NCBI GenBank assembly: GCA_013397865.1
Contig: VZTI01004624.1
Span: 421,237 to 485,236, forward strand
Source of the DNA: Struthidea cinerea
Taxonomy: Eukaryota; Chordata; Aves; Passeriformes; Corcoracidae
Direction: 5' to 3'
DNA: 64,000 nt
Shown here: positions 1-14,080 of the stretch, piece by piece
Layout of the letters: each line of letters begins with the position of its first letter
Position numbering within the stretch: the stretch's first letter is position 1
Notes under the pieces: model-generated
What the model saw: only the letters and a program-made list of their open reading frames with translations
The model's database searches: none
Told to the model about the DNA's origin: nothing
Position numbers and translations under genes: made by a program

Positions 1-3000
1 AAATTTGATGCACAAAAATATGTCAATATGGGGAAATTCATTACTTTTTCCATATGAAGCAGTTCAGGCAAATGTCTAACTGTACACGAAAACTCAGAAA
101 ATGCAACTAATAAATCACAACCAGAGTTTCCTCAGTTCTGTTACAGTTGCTTAAGATGATGAAACAAAACACTTACTTTAATTGGCTGTTCCTTGCTCTT
201 TTACAGAGTGCTGTTTTCCCTGTGAGGTTTCAAATTATAAGTAACTGGAAATTAGGAAGAGAATTAGTCCATTATTCAGCAGCAATGACACAATGATTAA
301 TTATATTAGCTTACTGCCCCTTCTGCTTTCAAACCCTACAGTCATAAAATTAGTTTTGTTCAATATTCCAGAAGGGATATGAAAATTAAATTTACACAAT
401 TTAACAAATTCCTGCAGGAAAGCCATACTCATCTAAGATAGTAGATGGATGGATCCTCTAATTTACAATAATATGCAGATGGCACACCTACCCCTTACAG
501 AGCAATGTGCAGATAAGGAAGCTTCCCAAATGGCTCAGAAGAAGAGTCTGTGAAGGGACATAGGTGGAAATAGATCAGGCAAGCCTGAGCTTGTGCAGCC
601 TCCTGGAAGGCACTCAAAACGTTTTCACCCTAGTTCTACCTATACTTAATATTTATAATTTCTTTTAACCTGTTCTTTCTAAACCACGCACTATTTTAAA
701 CACCCTGAGCATTTTCTGTGCCCTGGTGAATATGAAATAAATGGAAGGCTATTAGGGTCTAGGGAGGCAGATGGTGAATTAAAATCACCGCCACACCAAC
801 CCAAATCCCCACAACTCCTGTCTCTGGTAAATAATGCAATTCAGGAAGAGCATATTACTTTTGAGGAACAATGCTTCTGCCACGTTTTCAGCGTTGGAAA
901 ATCCTACCTTCTCACTGCACGTCTTCTGCATAATGCAATTTTACATAATTCAAAATCTTTGCTTTTCATTAACTGACTCTTTTTTTTTCTCTAGAATTAT
1001 GAATAATATCAGAAATCTGAAACATTAAGTACATATCTTAACACCAGAACAGCTATGGCAACAGAGCCAGAGCAGCTAACCTTTGTGCCTTAGCCCTGAT
1101 GTGGGCACTCTTTACTGGTTTCAGAACATCAAAATAAACTGACTGCAAAGCATTCTTTCCGCCCTTAAATGAATAATACAAAGCAAAACAAAGCTTCTAT
1201 GTGAAGAAGGCAAGGGCTTTATAGGATCAAGGTCTGCACAGTTATGAAGTAGATTTGCTCAAAGAATCTGAATGTTTGTCCTGCAATACAATCAGGACAT
1301 AGCTACATTATTGGGAAAGAGGGGGAAAGTAGCAGTAAAGTTAAAGGACTTATTTATGTCTTGATTTAGAAAGTTGCTATTTCATATTGCCAACACGCTG
1401 CACTTCAGTCAAGGAGCTCTTAGATGACCTTTTCTTCAATCTCTGGATAAACTGGATTATTATGGGCAAACAGAGAAAGTTAGCAATGCACATTAACCAG
1501 TAATAATTTTATCAAAATTAAACTCTGTACTTGACTGCAAATTCAGTTCATAATGAAAACAGACAGACTGTTAAATATGAGAGAATATCAAAACCTTCAG
1601 CTGGTAAGCCAGAAAAATCTAGATACTTACACAATTTATTAATTTTAAGATAAATTAACTCTCTACTTTTTAACTCATTTAAAACAAATGCCATGACCCA
1701 TAAATCACCTTTGACACGTAAATAAACTCAGAGCCATCCAGGAAATCCACCCATGGTGCACAAGGACTGGAGACACAAGGCTCTCCCTGCACACAGGACA
1801 TATCCTGCAGGTGAATCCATGCCTGGTGCTGTGTACTTGTGCATTCTGTTTATTTATAAAATTCTGTGGGAGAAGTGGAACTGTAGGACCTACCGCATGG
1901 CCTGCCTGTAACAGAGACTTTAATCCTTGGCACTGGAATTATTAAGACCCAGATAAACTTATTTTAGGAAAGAAACCAACAAAAGGATACTCCTAAATAG
2001 AAGTGTTTCTAATAAATGTAAGTACTACTCTTAAATGATAACGTTCATTAAGAACATGACACATAAGGTACTTCAACTAATTACATTTGTTTCACCAAAG
2101 TTAATCACCACTGGAGAGGCAGCAAACATCACCTCCGTGCTCGTGCCTGTAGTCAGCTGCCAGCCCAAGAGGCAGCACCTCTGGGGATCAGCACATTAAA
2201 AGCCACCTTCATGCAGTAGCTATCCATTTTCTTTTCTAAATCTTCCAATATTCTTCCCATGCCAAAAATATTGTCATTGCTCTTTCATAGGTATCAATGC
2301 CTGAAGTACCCGATTGAAATATATTTGATTTTCCAGTAAAAAAAAAAAAAAAAAAAAGGAAGAAAGAAAAAAAATTAAAAGGCTCTATTTTTAAAAGTGC
2401 TTTTATTCTGCTCATTGTACATTATGAAATAGGAATCTGAAGGTGCTGCAATCTCCCCCAATTACCTCAGGGCTCTCAGTTCCAGCTCATGCTAACTGGA
2501 AGGGGCTAACCCCAGTGGCCTCTCCCACTGTGTTTTTAAGAGGTTGGCATCTCCTACCAAACCCACTATTGAATCCCCAGGTTTGCTTCAGAAAGAATTA
2601 GTCCTAAAGAAATTTAAGGAGCCAGGCTAAAATACATTCTCCTCAACTCTTGGTATCACTATATTACACAGGACTTCGAAGCAGCATAATTCAAATAGAC
2701 AGGCCACCTTTCCAAAGTTTACTGTTAGATCTCAGATATTCACCCCTTTAGGAACTGAGCTTTTAAAGACTCCGTTAACAGATGTACCAGCTTCTCCAGG
2801 TAGATTATTATGCATTCCTCATATGCCAGTGTAGCTGACACCACTTTTTTCCTGAAGAAATACTACAAAATTCCTAGACATAAAGACATGGTGATGTGTT
2901 TGTTAGCCCTGGAATAACCAGAAAACAGGTGGCTCCTGCGGTGACTTAGGGAGAAAATGGGGTTTTCTCCTGTTTTGCGTACTATTTCATGGCATTCCCA

Positions 3001-5069
3001 ATAAAATTTGACCACTTGTGCTCTCGTTTCTTGCGGGGTATTGAATTTTTCCTTGCACAGAGTGAGCTCCAGGAAGGAGTCCCCAGTTACAATTTTACAG
3101 TGACTCGGGCCTGTACCTCCAGTTCTGTTCCTGGCTTGTGACCACAAACACCAATGCTAAGAGAGCTTTTGCAAAGGCTTATTTAATAAAAAGGAATGTC
3201 TTTAAAAAAAAAAAAAAGAAAAAGGGAATGGGTTAAATGGGTTATAAGTATACTTCAATTCCTCAACATTCACTATCCCTGAGAGTTTGGGAAGAGCCCT
3301 ACTACTTAAGCCATCTCTCTCTTGTCCTTCCAGGCATCCTTTCTAAATTACTTCAGTTTCAGTCTGAGAAAAAAAACACATCACAGCAAGTGTAGCCTGA
3401 GGTGACAGTGAGTGACTCAGGTACCTCTGAGAAAAGGCCACTTCCAGTAGAAGAGGTCACACATAACATGCCAGCTACATCAATAAAAATTGCTTGTTTG
3501 ACCACTGTGGCTTGTGAATCAAGAGCAACACGGGCTCCTCTAAGACACCCACACTGCAGATTCATGTTCCAATCCCCAGCTGCCAAACAAGTGCATTATT
3601 CCTGGCATGCTGTCCCACCCCAGGAAAGCAGGCCAGGAGCCAGCTCACACAGCCACCTGCCAGGCACCCGGGGCAAGAGTGAAAGGACTTCTTGCAGGGT
3701 GGGTGATGGCAAGGACGTGTAACCCAACCCAAGCAGGGCTGTTTTGGGGAATTGGCCCCACTGTCCCCAGACAGCTGTCTGCTGGCTAACTGCCCCTTGG
3801 GCTCAACTGCACACATGCAATTCACAGGCTCCTTTTACAACCTCCATTCAGATCTGAGAGGTTTCAATACAACCTTGTCCAGGCCTTCTGGTGGTTGCTC
3901 CCAACCTGCCTGTGCTGTAATTTACCTTCATTGTGTCTGGGTTGAACTGACCTGGCTCGTACAGGTCCGTTCTTTGTTTATTCCATTGGTAGCCTGCACA
4001 GAGGAGACACACTGAATTGTCTCTGTGTCCTTCCACAGAAAGGTTTGAGTCGAAATTGTCTGTGTACCTTGCCAGAAACTTAAGACCAACAAAAGTAAAC
4101 AGTCCTGTCAAATAAAGGGCATCAGTTAATAGGAGAAAAAGAATTCAGTCATACATCCATATGACAACAATAGTGAGGCTAAAAGACAAAACACATCAAA
4201 GCCTCACACAGAAAATGATACTTTCTCATTCGCTTCGTTTTCTAGTTCAAAATGTTAAGCACAAGTAAAAGCCACACATGAAGAAAGGAACCACTGTGAA
4301 AGCTGCTGTGCTCCTCTCAGTCAGTACAAGACAATCTTGACCTTCATGCCACAATATTAAGGCAAAGTTCTTGAAAGGAGGCATTGTTTCAAAAGCCAAG
4401 CATTTTCTCAGGGGTGAGAAATGCCTGTTAAAGACTAGGCTGAAACCCCTGAGGTCACATTACATTTGACATGTGACATCTAAACTTCTTTATCTGAAAG
4501 GGGAATTTAGAAAGGTCTGACTGCTCTGTGCTACTTAGCTGCGCTTTGAACAGGATCCAGCATAAGTGTGTACTAACAGAAAGTCCATGGGAAAGCTTTA
4601 GATAGGGCTTTAGATATCCTTGCTGTTTATCTAAATATTTATCCTGCAATGTGTGAGTACACCTGCCCCTCTCCTTTGGGCCTAAAGAGGGCTATTTCTG
4701 TTTTGTATAGGTCTGGCATGAAATGCACAGCTGATAAAGTGCCACCAGCCACCCTGCCCCTGTAACACCAGAGGAAACAGGTTCCCTGAGATGGAAAATG
4801 ATGTCTTTTATCATACAGTGGTGTGATTCTAGCAAGAGCCTAAATATGGATGCACAGAAACTTTTACTTCCATAGACACATTATGCAGAACAGGCTTCTT
4901 AAGTGCCAGTACCTTTAATTGCCCTGACAGCGATAATTCAGCATTAAGAGCTGCAGCATCGCTGACAGTGAGTGAAATTTGGGAAGCAGTGTTTGGACAG
5001 ATACGCACAGCTGTAAATGGTGGAGGAAAGACCAGACATGACCCAGCACTGTGAAATCCCAGAAATCCA
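1..5069. other. intergenic, nothing firm
   Basis: AT-rich sequence without a supported gene. Open frames are short and unlike known proteins. Contains the poly(A) tract at 2339 and an A-run at 3201-3225. The stretch 2865-3150 has an AATAAA (about 3001) and looks somewhat like a solo LTR, but without a convincing duplication at its ends. Confidence 0.6.
2339..2375. repeat. poly(A) tract
   Basis: A run of about 19 A followed by A/G-rich sequence. Nothing recognisable precedes it as a retroposon body. Confidence 0.75.
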
Positions 5070-5661
5070 ATCCTATCCCGGGCTGCATCCAGAGCATTGT
5101 GGGCAGCAGGGAGAGGGTTCCGCCCCTCTGCTCTGCTGAGATCCCACCTGCAGTGCTGCATCCAGCTCCGGTTCCCCTGCACAGCAAGGACATGGACCTG
5201 TTGGAGCAAGTCCAGAGGAGGCCACCAAGTTTATCTGAGGGATGGAGCACCTCCTCTATGAGGAAAGGCTGAGAGAACTGGGATTGTTCAGCCTGGAGAA
5301 GAGGGGGCTCCAGGGTGACATAATTGCAGCCTTGCCACGCCTTGAAGGGAGCTACAAGAGAGACAGAGAAGAACTGGTTACATGGGCGGGTAGTGACAGG
5401 ACAAGGGGGAATGGCTTTAAACTGACAGTAGGTTTAGATCGGATACCAGGAAGAAATTCTTACCTGTGAGGGTGATGAGGCCCTGGCACAGGTTGCCCAG
5501 AGAAGCTGTGGATGCCCCATCCTTTCAAGTGTTCAAGGCCAGGTAGGATGGGGCCCTGAGCAGCCTAGTCTAGTGGAAGGTGTTCCTACACCTGGTAGGG
5601 GGATGGAAACCAGGTGATCTTTAAGGTCCCTCCCAAACCAAATCGTTCTATCATTCTATGA
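5070..5661 (+). mobile_element. CR1 LINE, 3' fragment
   Basis: A 5'-truncated CR1 retrotransposon. It contains the usual order of signatures: 'ggacatggacctgttggagc', 'ctatgaggaaaggctgagag', 'gtgacaggacaagggg', 'ggcacaggttgcccagagaa' and 'gatctttaaggtccct', ending in an ATTCTAT-type tail near 5661. This 3' end is diagnostic of avian CR1. It lies just before a CpG-rich block. Confidence 0.93.
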
Positions 5662-5739
5662 AATGCTAAAAGAAATTTTTTTAAGCCAACCTGACTTCTC
5701 AGGGAACCCTGGGAAGTGCTACGCTCGTATTCACTTCTC

Positions 5740-6070
5740 AGCGCAAGTTCGTTAGCATAGCAAAGGACAAACGGCAGCACCACAGGAAAACACCAAGGTG
5801 TCGCCTGCCCCTTCGACGCCGATTTCGCGGTCCCTTCAGCAATCGGGATCCTGGAGCTCCATCTACTGGCGCCGCGGGACCGGCCGTGGAGGAGGCGACA
5901 GCCGGGAGGAGGAGACCCTGCCCGGGACACGTTTGGGATAAGGAGACCCGGCCCCCAGGCATTGCAAGGTCAACGGGAGCCTCCCCGGGACGCTGCTGCT
6001 GCTGCTGCAGGGTCAGATCATCCCCCACGGAGCGACAGCACCGCCTGGTCCCGATGTTCATCCCACTCCC
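5740..6070. promoter_or_regulatory. CpG-rich block, candidate promoter
   Basis: About 330 bases with roughly 60% GC and around thirty CpG dinucleotides (counted by eye), in a region otherwise AT-rich and CpG-poor. It includes a short CTG repeat (about 5995-6007). It lies about 8 kb past the 3' end of TRIM66, where vertebrates have the 5' end of STK33, so it may be an STK33 (minus strand) promoter; no STK33 coding exon is seen in the window. A good plus-strand donor at about 6505 (CCCCAG^GTGAGA) and a minus-strand donor at 6208 leave the direction open. Confidence 0.5.
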
Positions 6071-9000
6071 AGCTGGAGCATCCGAGGATCATTCAACTGT
6101 GGAAGGTCTCAAGTTCCTTCAAATGAGCTCAAATGGCATTGAGATTTCACAGCCACTTCCAGCTGCTATGGTACATGAGGATATTTCAAAAAGCACGAGG
6201 AGCTTACCTTTAGGGAACTTCGTTGCACCCACATCGGCAAATTCTTGTAGGTGACCCTATTTTAAAGTGTGCAGTATCAAATATCCTAACTCTAGTGTCT
6301 CCAAAATGGTTATCAACAAGTGGCAAAAACCCCACAAGAAGACAGGTTCTTGTAGTCCATTTTTTTCCTTCTCAAATCAGTTCTTTGCTCTTTTTTTGCT
6401 ATATAAATGTATCAGTTCCAGAGCCAGTGCATCAGCCCTGCCACAGTGGAAATCGGTCTCTCACATCCCTCCTCTGCTGAGGTGCTCATCAATTTACCCC
6501 AGGTGAGAATCTGGTCAAAGATTCCATAAGGGGAAGGCTCATTTGTGAATCTTCTCAATGTTTACAGCTATTTGTAAAGCAGTTTTTACATCCAAAAGTT
6601 TTGATGACACTACTCATATTTTTAAGAAATAGTATGTGCGGTTTTTTATTGTTAACATCTATTTATATGGCCACAGCTTTATTAGAAATATGCCTGTTCT
6701 GTCTTTTCCATAATTGGTGCAAAAGGGTTAGAGAGACTTGTGAAAAACTGTTGTTTTGACACCCTCCGTCTACAAATTAAGCTCCTTTGACAAATACTTT
6801 CAGCTTGCTTTCCTCATAAATTTGAATTTAAGCACTACCTTTTTCTAGAAAGAAAATAAAGGGGGAAATTAACTTCCCTCTTTCCCCATAACACCAGATT
6901 GAGAGAGAGCCATCAAGAGATATATGAGTGCTAACTGTTTTCTACTGGGTACTTAAGGGAAACAGATGGGTGTAATTACAGTTTTATGGAGGTCTTACCT
7001 AAAATGCTTACACTCAGATGCCACACTGCAGTTTGATTCTCGGTTAGAAATACATATATTAATCTTTGTAAAGGTCTGTACAGATTTTAAGCTAAGGGGG
7101 AACGTGCAGCCTCGTAGATACCTCCCAGGGAAGGAAATCATATTAAAACCAGAAGGTGCAATGATACTGGAGCCCACAGGACTTGGGGGAGGCAAATTCT
7201 CCTTGCTGAAAACGACTCAGATCGTGCTGAAAGCAGCAGAGGGAGCCAGCTGCCTTGCTTTGGAGGAACCAGCGCTTCTGATGCCCTGCAGCCAGCCCAG
7301 CACCGACCCTCCATCTGCTTCACCCCGGGGCAGTGAATCTGCTGTTTCCAGAGGCTGTGTCGCTGTACAGGAAATATTGGGAAAAGCTGAGCTTTGCTGC
7401 ATCATTAAAGTTTACCGACCCATTCAGGCTGTACCACCACCCCGGGCAGTGAGCAGCACCTAAATGCTTTCCAGGAAAGAACACCCGTTTGGTTGCAAAA
7501 CTAACTGAGAGAGAAATAAAAACCTTCTCTTTATCTCCCGCGCCTTCACATCTGTGTAAGCATTTTATCTTTTCGTACGAACTGCAGAAACACGTTGGCT
7601 CAAATCAGTGAGGAAAGTTATACACAGAACTTAACTCCCCTGACAAAACCAGAAACAACACTGCTATGCCAGTGCCCCCCTCCCAGTATCGCCCTTGGTG
7701 TTTACTCACCTTCAATTCCATTGAAAGAATTTTCATTTTCTTCCCATATGATGACACAGTGTAAAACAAAGGAGAAAACAGCTAATACTGTCACATGCAC
7801 TTTCAAATCTGCGCCTCAGTTTTAGCAGGTAAAGCAATAACACAAAACTCTGTGTAATTTTTGGATCTCTAGCTCCAGAACCGTTTTTTTCCTCCCCAGT
7901 GGAACTACAAGAAAATACCCACGAGGCTAAAAGACACAAGTCCTCCTACTCTCTTCTCAGAAAACCTCTTCCTCTTTGTTTCTCACACTTCATAATGTTA
8001 AGACTCAATTTATCTTTGAGTGACTCCAGTTAAATCAATCGGTCTTCAATGCATTTGCACAGGTACTCAGGAGGAAACAATTTGATTAGCTAATCATTTA
8101 ATTACAAACTGCTGAATTAATAATGCAGGAGAACTTGACTCGAAATGAGCAGAGCATTATAGTACTGACATCTGGGAAGAGGTGAGGCAACCAATGTAAA
8201 TTTATTTGTGAACTGTGCATTATTTGGAAACAGTAAAAGCCAATAAACACAGAATCAGGCTAATTCTGCAGGTATCGTCTCACGAGTGGAGTAAAAGGTT
8301 GAGTTCTGTGGCTATAAATATACTCATATATTTACAGTACGCCCTAATTAGGACCAGTGAAAGGAAGGAAATTGCATATTCTTGTTCCATTAAATATCCT
8401 TTCACAATATGAGTCATCTAGATAGCAGACGAAGGGTGTGCTGGAGCAACACTTTTCCCAGCTCAGGGGCTGAATGTCTCCAGGGCGTTCCCACCTCTCC
8501 AGCACGTGTCCATCGCAGGCTGTCTCACCCTGCCCCCAGGGATTCCCGGCCCCATGGCACCGGGCTCAGGCTGGCATGATGCAACACAGCACACTGGGAA
8601 GAGCTTTGAACATGATGCAAGAGCTACGAACACGCAGTGAGACTGTCACCTCAAAAGGTCATCGCTGTGAACTCCTTGCCCAGCAGGCTCACTCCAGTTA
8701 AGAGAGCAGAGATTTTTGTGATATTTAAAAGACCAAAAATAAAGATTAAGCCTTTCTGCTTTCTTGAACGGTATGGGATATTACTTCTGGGGAGCCTTTA
8801 TGTGGTTCATTCTCTGGAGAAGATCTGGGCTGTCTGTAACATCCCTGAGATCACCTCGCTCAGCCAGAGGTTACGGCTGTAGTACCTGCAGTGCCCAGGC
8901 CACTGCCGCTGCTCCCGAGCTGTACGGCAGTGGTGAGTTTGCAGCAGAGGAGTGAGCACTGCTCCATTTCCCCTCACAGAACAGAGCTGCCCTGTAGGTA

Positions 9001-12000
9001 AGACAAGCTCTGTGTGATTCCTGACACTGCTCCAGGACTGGAGGTGCTAAGCTCGAGTATCATTTGCATCACGCTGTCAGAGCCAAATCCCCGCTTCCAT
9101 AATGAAAGGTTTCAGTATCCCAAACCTGAGATGTCTCACAATGCTTTCATTTAACACTGCTCCATGATAATCCTCCAACCAAGTCCGAGGACTGTATTCA
9201 ATTTCCATCTCTGCTGCTCACTCATTCCATTAGCTTGTCATGCTGTTTTCCACAGTTATAAATGGGAAATATTTATAAGTACATCACAAACATGGATGAG
9301 AGCCAGTTAACCAGTATTTCTAAAGCCCTCAGAGGCCACAGGGAGAAAGAAACAGAGGGGTGTCCAGTGTTTGCTTAAAGCACTGAATTCTTTAATGTTA
9401 TTTTTCATAAGCCAAAGCCCTCCTGTATATGTTAATATACTGCACTGCAGCTGCCTGAGGTATTCACAATTATGTGTAAGATGCAGGACAGAGTTTGGGT
9501 AGGATTTAAAGATTAATTTTGAATTGATTTTCACTTTATCTAAGCTCTATATTGTTCCTTTATTTACACCATAGAATAAAATATCCTATAAGGTTTTGGT
9601 TTAATTTCTGTGATATACAGAACACTTGCACAGCCTGCTGGTCCTGTGGTGCTCATCCCATTCTATTAATACTTTCAGCATTAGAAATTGAGGGTGTTTT
9701 CCATTTGCTGTCCTGCTACAGGAGAGGACTGCTTAGCTTGGCCCAGTGGGCTGTAAATTGAGAAGAGTTTCACTGTGCACCACAGGTTACACAGCGTGGT
9801 ATAGATGTGCATAAACTACTTCCCTGACTTAAATCTAGGTCTGCTTTAATGCTGTTGCAAGAAACACTAAAAGTGTAGTAAATAGCAAAAATGCGATTAT
9901 TTACAGAATGAACACTAACTTATAAATAACCATACAATCCAGGAATAACTGCATAAAATCTCCTGGCACGTCACAGTTTATCTGTTTCAAGGTCATCATC
10001 TGAAGATATCACCATTCTGATGCTTTTTAACAATCTCTAAACGCTGACATTTGCTGGGCCCAGTACAAAACCAGATTAAGTTCTATGAGTTTCTGTGAGC
10101 ATAGTTCAACATCTGAAGCCCTGTTAGGGTGCTGGGTTTGTTCATTCAGCCAGGAGAAATGCTCATCCTGGTGCAAGCAGTCAGCACAAGACTTGGCAAC
10201 CAGTTAATTCTGCCATGTGCAAATCTCACCATTTTAAAGGTACAATCCAGACATTAGCTCTGATTTGAAAATTTACAGGGAGTCTGTCACAAATTACACC
10301 CTAAACAGGAAGAAGTTATCTGAAAATTATCTTTCAAGAATCTTTTTTCAGACACTTGGAATGAAAAGGGAGCAACTGGACCTGGATATTTGACAACAGA
10401 TTTGAACACTGCATTCTCATCTCCACAGTAATATTCCCACCACAGCAAACACTTTTCCCAACAAACCCATCCAAATACTGTGTTCCTACGGTTACACATC
10501 CTAATATAAACTTCTATGGAAGTCTCCTTAGTCTAAATCCTACCAGGCTACTAAATGCTCCCATGAAAACACACCTAACTACACACTAAAATGTACTTTC
10601 ACAAATGCTTACTAAAGGACAGGAACATTTCTCAAAAAACAACCACTCCACCTCTTACTTCTTGCTCCTGGTCTACAAATACAGCTTCAAAAGATATGCA
10701 TCCTCCTCAGCCTGTGGCTACTGCCTATCTTTATTTCCCACAGATTCTCTCATTTGATACCTAAATAAAATCAGAGAAACTCAGCTGGTGGTATTTAGCT
10801 TTTTGTCTATAAAACAGTTTATTGCCTGTATTTAACACCTGAAGGAATTGCACGCCCAGAAGTTTTTCTACATTTTCCTATCTATACAACAAAAAAGTTA
10901 CCTCTATCTATAAATTATCTCCCAATTATGTCTGAACAGCAGCACAGCTTTAACCCTGAGAGAAGGATTCCTTACCCCTCAAGCCAATAGGCCCCCAGGT
11001 CAGAAAGTTGACGCTGATAGCTTTATTTTCCCATAAACCAAACAGAGAGGAACCAATAATAATAATGTTAAAACATTTGCAGTGTCTGCCTGACTTCTTG
11101 CCAACAGAGGATTTTTGTTCTATTTTTTGGTAAATTATTCCAATTTCTGGCATTTTCAGTTTTAGAATATCTCTTCTGATTCCTCCAGATTAATACATTC
11201 CAATATGGTTTTCCTCTCGCTAATAAGTAGCATGTTCCTTGGCACTTTATGCGTACAGACATTTAAACTAAAAACATTTTTTGCTACTTGTTCATGTCAT
11301 GTTTGTTTCTCAATAACTTAGAGCAACTGAAAAACAAAAAGGCAAAATATCTACTTGGTATTGAAAATATTAGCACAAATAGCAAGCTGTCTCCTGTGTT
11401 AGCATAGCTGCTTTCACAACTGCTCTGTTTTGCTATCAGAAGTTACGAGCAACTTGGCTAATGATTGTTAAATGATATTATACGACCCATACGTGAATTG
11501 AAAGCAGATGTACTGAGAGCAAAAATTTCAGATTGATGTGCAAAAAGACATTTCACATGTTTTATTGTTCAGCAATGCACATTACACACATAAACATGCA
11601 GTCCTTGGTTAATCTGTATGGTTAGACACCTGTTTGTATTAACTGTGATGCCACTCTCCTGTCACAATATTGGAACAAGCAGGTCTTTGAAATTGTCAGG
11701 GGGGGAATGAAAGCCAAATCTGTAGCCCACTTCTTCTTCGACAGACCTATTATCAAAGTGCAATTAATCTCTTTTCCAACTAAACACAGAAAGGATTTTC
11801 CCTTTCTACATGTAACCCATTGCACGTAGGGAAAATATATTGCTCTTATAGCCTGCACTCTATTGTGAATTTGCTGACCCACAGATTCATGTTTGAAGGC
11901 ATATGAAGTCATACATAGGACTTCAGTTTTTGTCCTGCTTACCAACATGACATGAGGTTTATGAGGGTTTTTTTTAAATCGTTACTAGCCAGAGTATCAA

Positions 12001-13754
12001 TCAGAATCTAAGTTAGCCTTAAGAGTGCTCAGGTCATTCATTCCTGCCAGCACACACCAAAAGGCGTTTTATTTATGACAACAAATTGGAAAACCTCTAT
12101 TTTTAATAAAGGCATAATATACCCTGGATAAATTTTATTTAAACAGGTGTTCTCCAAAATTAATGGTACTGTTAAACACCTTACAGCCTTTAAGAAACAG
12201 AAAGAGGCTCTTGTTGACCCTGCTCTTCCAGGAAAAGAGGAATCCATCAGTAATCTCTCACATTTCTACCACTGCCCCTAGATGAAATCTACAGAGCATA
12301 TCATTTTTGCACGATTAATTGTAGAAGACAGGTCTTTGGTGGAGGAACTGAGAAAAAGTGATACCTGTAGCACAGATAAGGGTGATTAATTCAGTGACAA
12401 ACTGGCACTCATTGCCCTGTGCCAAGACTCTTACTGTTTTGAGGAATTTGACAGAAAGCAAGCATATATGAATTCACATTTAGAAAATGTAACTTTTCTG
12501 TCCCTTCATCTCACAGTTTGCCAGTCGTTTTCTAATATCCAGATTTTCATTTCTTCAAAGGAAAGAAAAGATGAGCTCACTACCAAGTTAAGGGCAAACA
12601 GTAACACAGGTAGTAGAATATAACATTCATGTCTTTCATATATAAACCTTTACTTTAAAGTGTTATCTAAAATAACATACATGGTTACCAGACAAAATAG
12701 CCCATATAAACTATGCTGAAAATATCATCTTTATTTACAGGAACCTAATTAAAATGAACTTTAATTGTGTTTGAGGTCTGCAACAACCTCCTCTCCCAGA
12801 GCTGGACCCCAGCCCAGATTATTCTGCTGGGCAGACCTCTAAGGAGGAAAATGCCCCCCACACACATGAAAGCCCTGGCCATGCAAAGATGTGGCTCACC
12901 TGCTGCTGGAAGGGGTGGGAAGCAGCTGGCAAACTATCACTCTCTGCTCAGGTGTGATGTCCTGTTACCCCTCCCACCCTTCAGACTTTACAGTGACACG
13001 CAACCTTTGTTCAAGTGAACTCTAAACCTGCTGTTGGTGGTGTTCTGCCCATACATTGTGAAATTTAGCAAAAAAGAAAAAAAAAAACAGCTTAGCCTTT
13101 CTTTCTGTTTGAGCTTCTACATATATATATGCATTATCATCATCTTCTAGTACTGCTGGTAATCACAACTACAGGTAACAAGCAAAGAGAAAATCAGAAA
13201 TAAATGACGTTATTTTATAGGCACTTCTATAACCATGTAATTTACTGCATAGTTAATTTAGTGAATTCCAATATCTGCTTCATAGGAAAACAACTGCCTT
13301 GGGTTGTATAAAAATGCTGCCTTTGAGAGCTACGAAATCCCACACTGCTTTACCAAGCATGAATTAGATTCCAGGAGAACCATGCCTTGCAAACAGAGCA
13401 CCCAGTATGCACTGAGAAACAGCTCTCACAGAGCCCTTGTATTAGCACTATTAGCACTTGTTCTTTTGTGGTTTAATGAAAATGCTGGGCTTCAAAAGAA
13501 ACAGCTAATCAGATAATCACATTATACTGTGTCTCATAGGCTTTGAGCAGCCAAGCTCCCAGAAAAATCATTGAATAAGACAACAGGATTACAGCCTTCA
13601 TGGCTACTCATTGTATTTGTCACAAAGCATGGCCAACATTCACACTGAGGTTGCAAGATTACTACATGGTTACCTGTGCTCTATAAAATAGAGATGTCAC
13701 ATTCAACAAATTATGAAACAGTACTGCAGTATGAGATATTATCAGTATGTTATT
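6071..13754. other. intergenic between the CpG block and TRIM66 3' end
   Basis: No coding exon, RNA gene or mobile element recognised on either strand. The longest open frame (6966-7463, plus) has no domain, no recognisable similarity and no splice context that supports it. The right part may include unannotated TRIM66 3' UTR. Confidence 0.6.
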
Positions 13755-13760
13755 TTTATT
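13755..13760 (-). terminator. possible TRIM66 poly(A) signal
   Basis: The first AATAAA on the minus strand that I noticed downstream of the TRIM66 stop, about 260 bases past it, in an AT-rich run. Mammalian TRIM66 has a long 3' UTR, so the true end may be lower. Confidence 0.3.
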
Positions 13761-14020
13761 ATTATTTATCATTACCTATGACCAAAACATCAGTACTTCA
13801 GCATAAACACCGCAAGACATATAGGTAATTTAGCAGATGGAATATTGACGGATTTAAACATTTGGGATCTGTTGTCTATCCACAAGATCTAGAAATAAGG
13901 CATATGGTCAGCAGAATAGGAGAGTTTAAATAAACAGCCCGAGCGCTTTGCTTTCCTCCCACACACCTTAACTCTGCCAGTCATGCTGCTGGATTCCTCA
14001 AATCTCGTATCTTGAGGAGG

Positions 14021-14080
14021 TCATACCTGAGGAAGGCTGTTAGCTGGCTGAAACATCATTCTTTTAGTTTTTTCGCTTTC
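14021..14080 (-). CDS. TRIM66: TRIM66 coding exon 20: last 19 residues and stop
   Basis: A 60 bp terminal coding segment reading 'ESEKTKRMMFQPANSLPQV' then TGA. It aligns with the mammalian C-terminus (pattern K-R-M-x-F/S, A-N-S, Q-V), which confirms that exon 19 is spliced rather than read through. Acceptor TGTACACAG^GAAA. The 3' UTR follows below 14020. Confidence 0.88.
   Translation of the reverse strand, partial: ESEKTKRMMFQPANSLPQV

Noticed and set aside
1..5700. STK33 coding exons on the minus strand
   Set aside because: Expected from gene order, but no frame resembling the kinase or its N-terminus was found.
5886..6254. Plus-strand 122-codon frame across the CpG block, with a Cys run from the CTG repeat
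   Set aside because: Explained by high GC; the Cys run is a frame of the repeat, and no conserved motif is present.
6966..7463. Plus-strand 165-codon frame, the longest in the left intergenic region
   Set aside because: No domain, no similarity I recognise and no supporting splice or promoter context.
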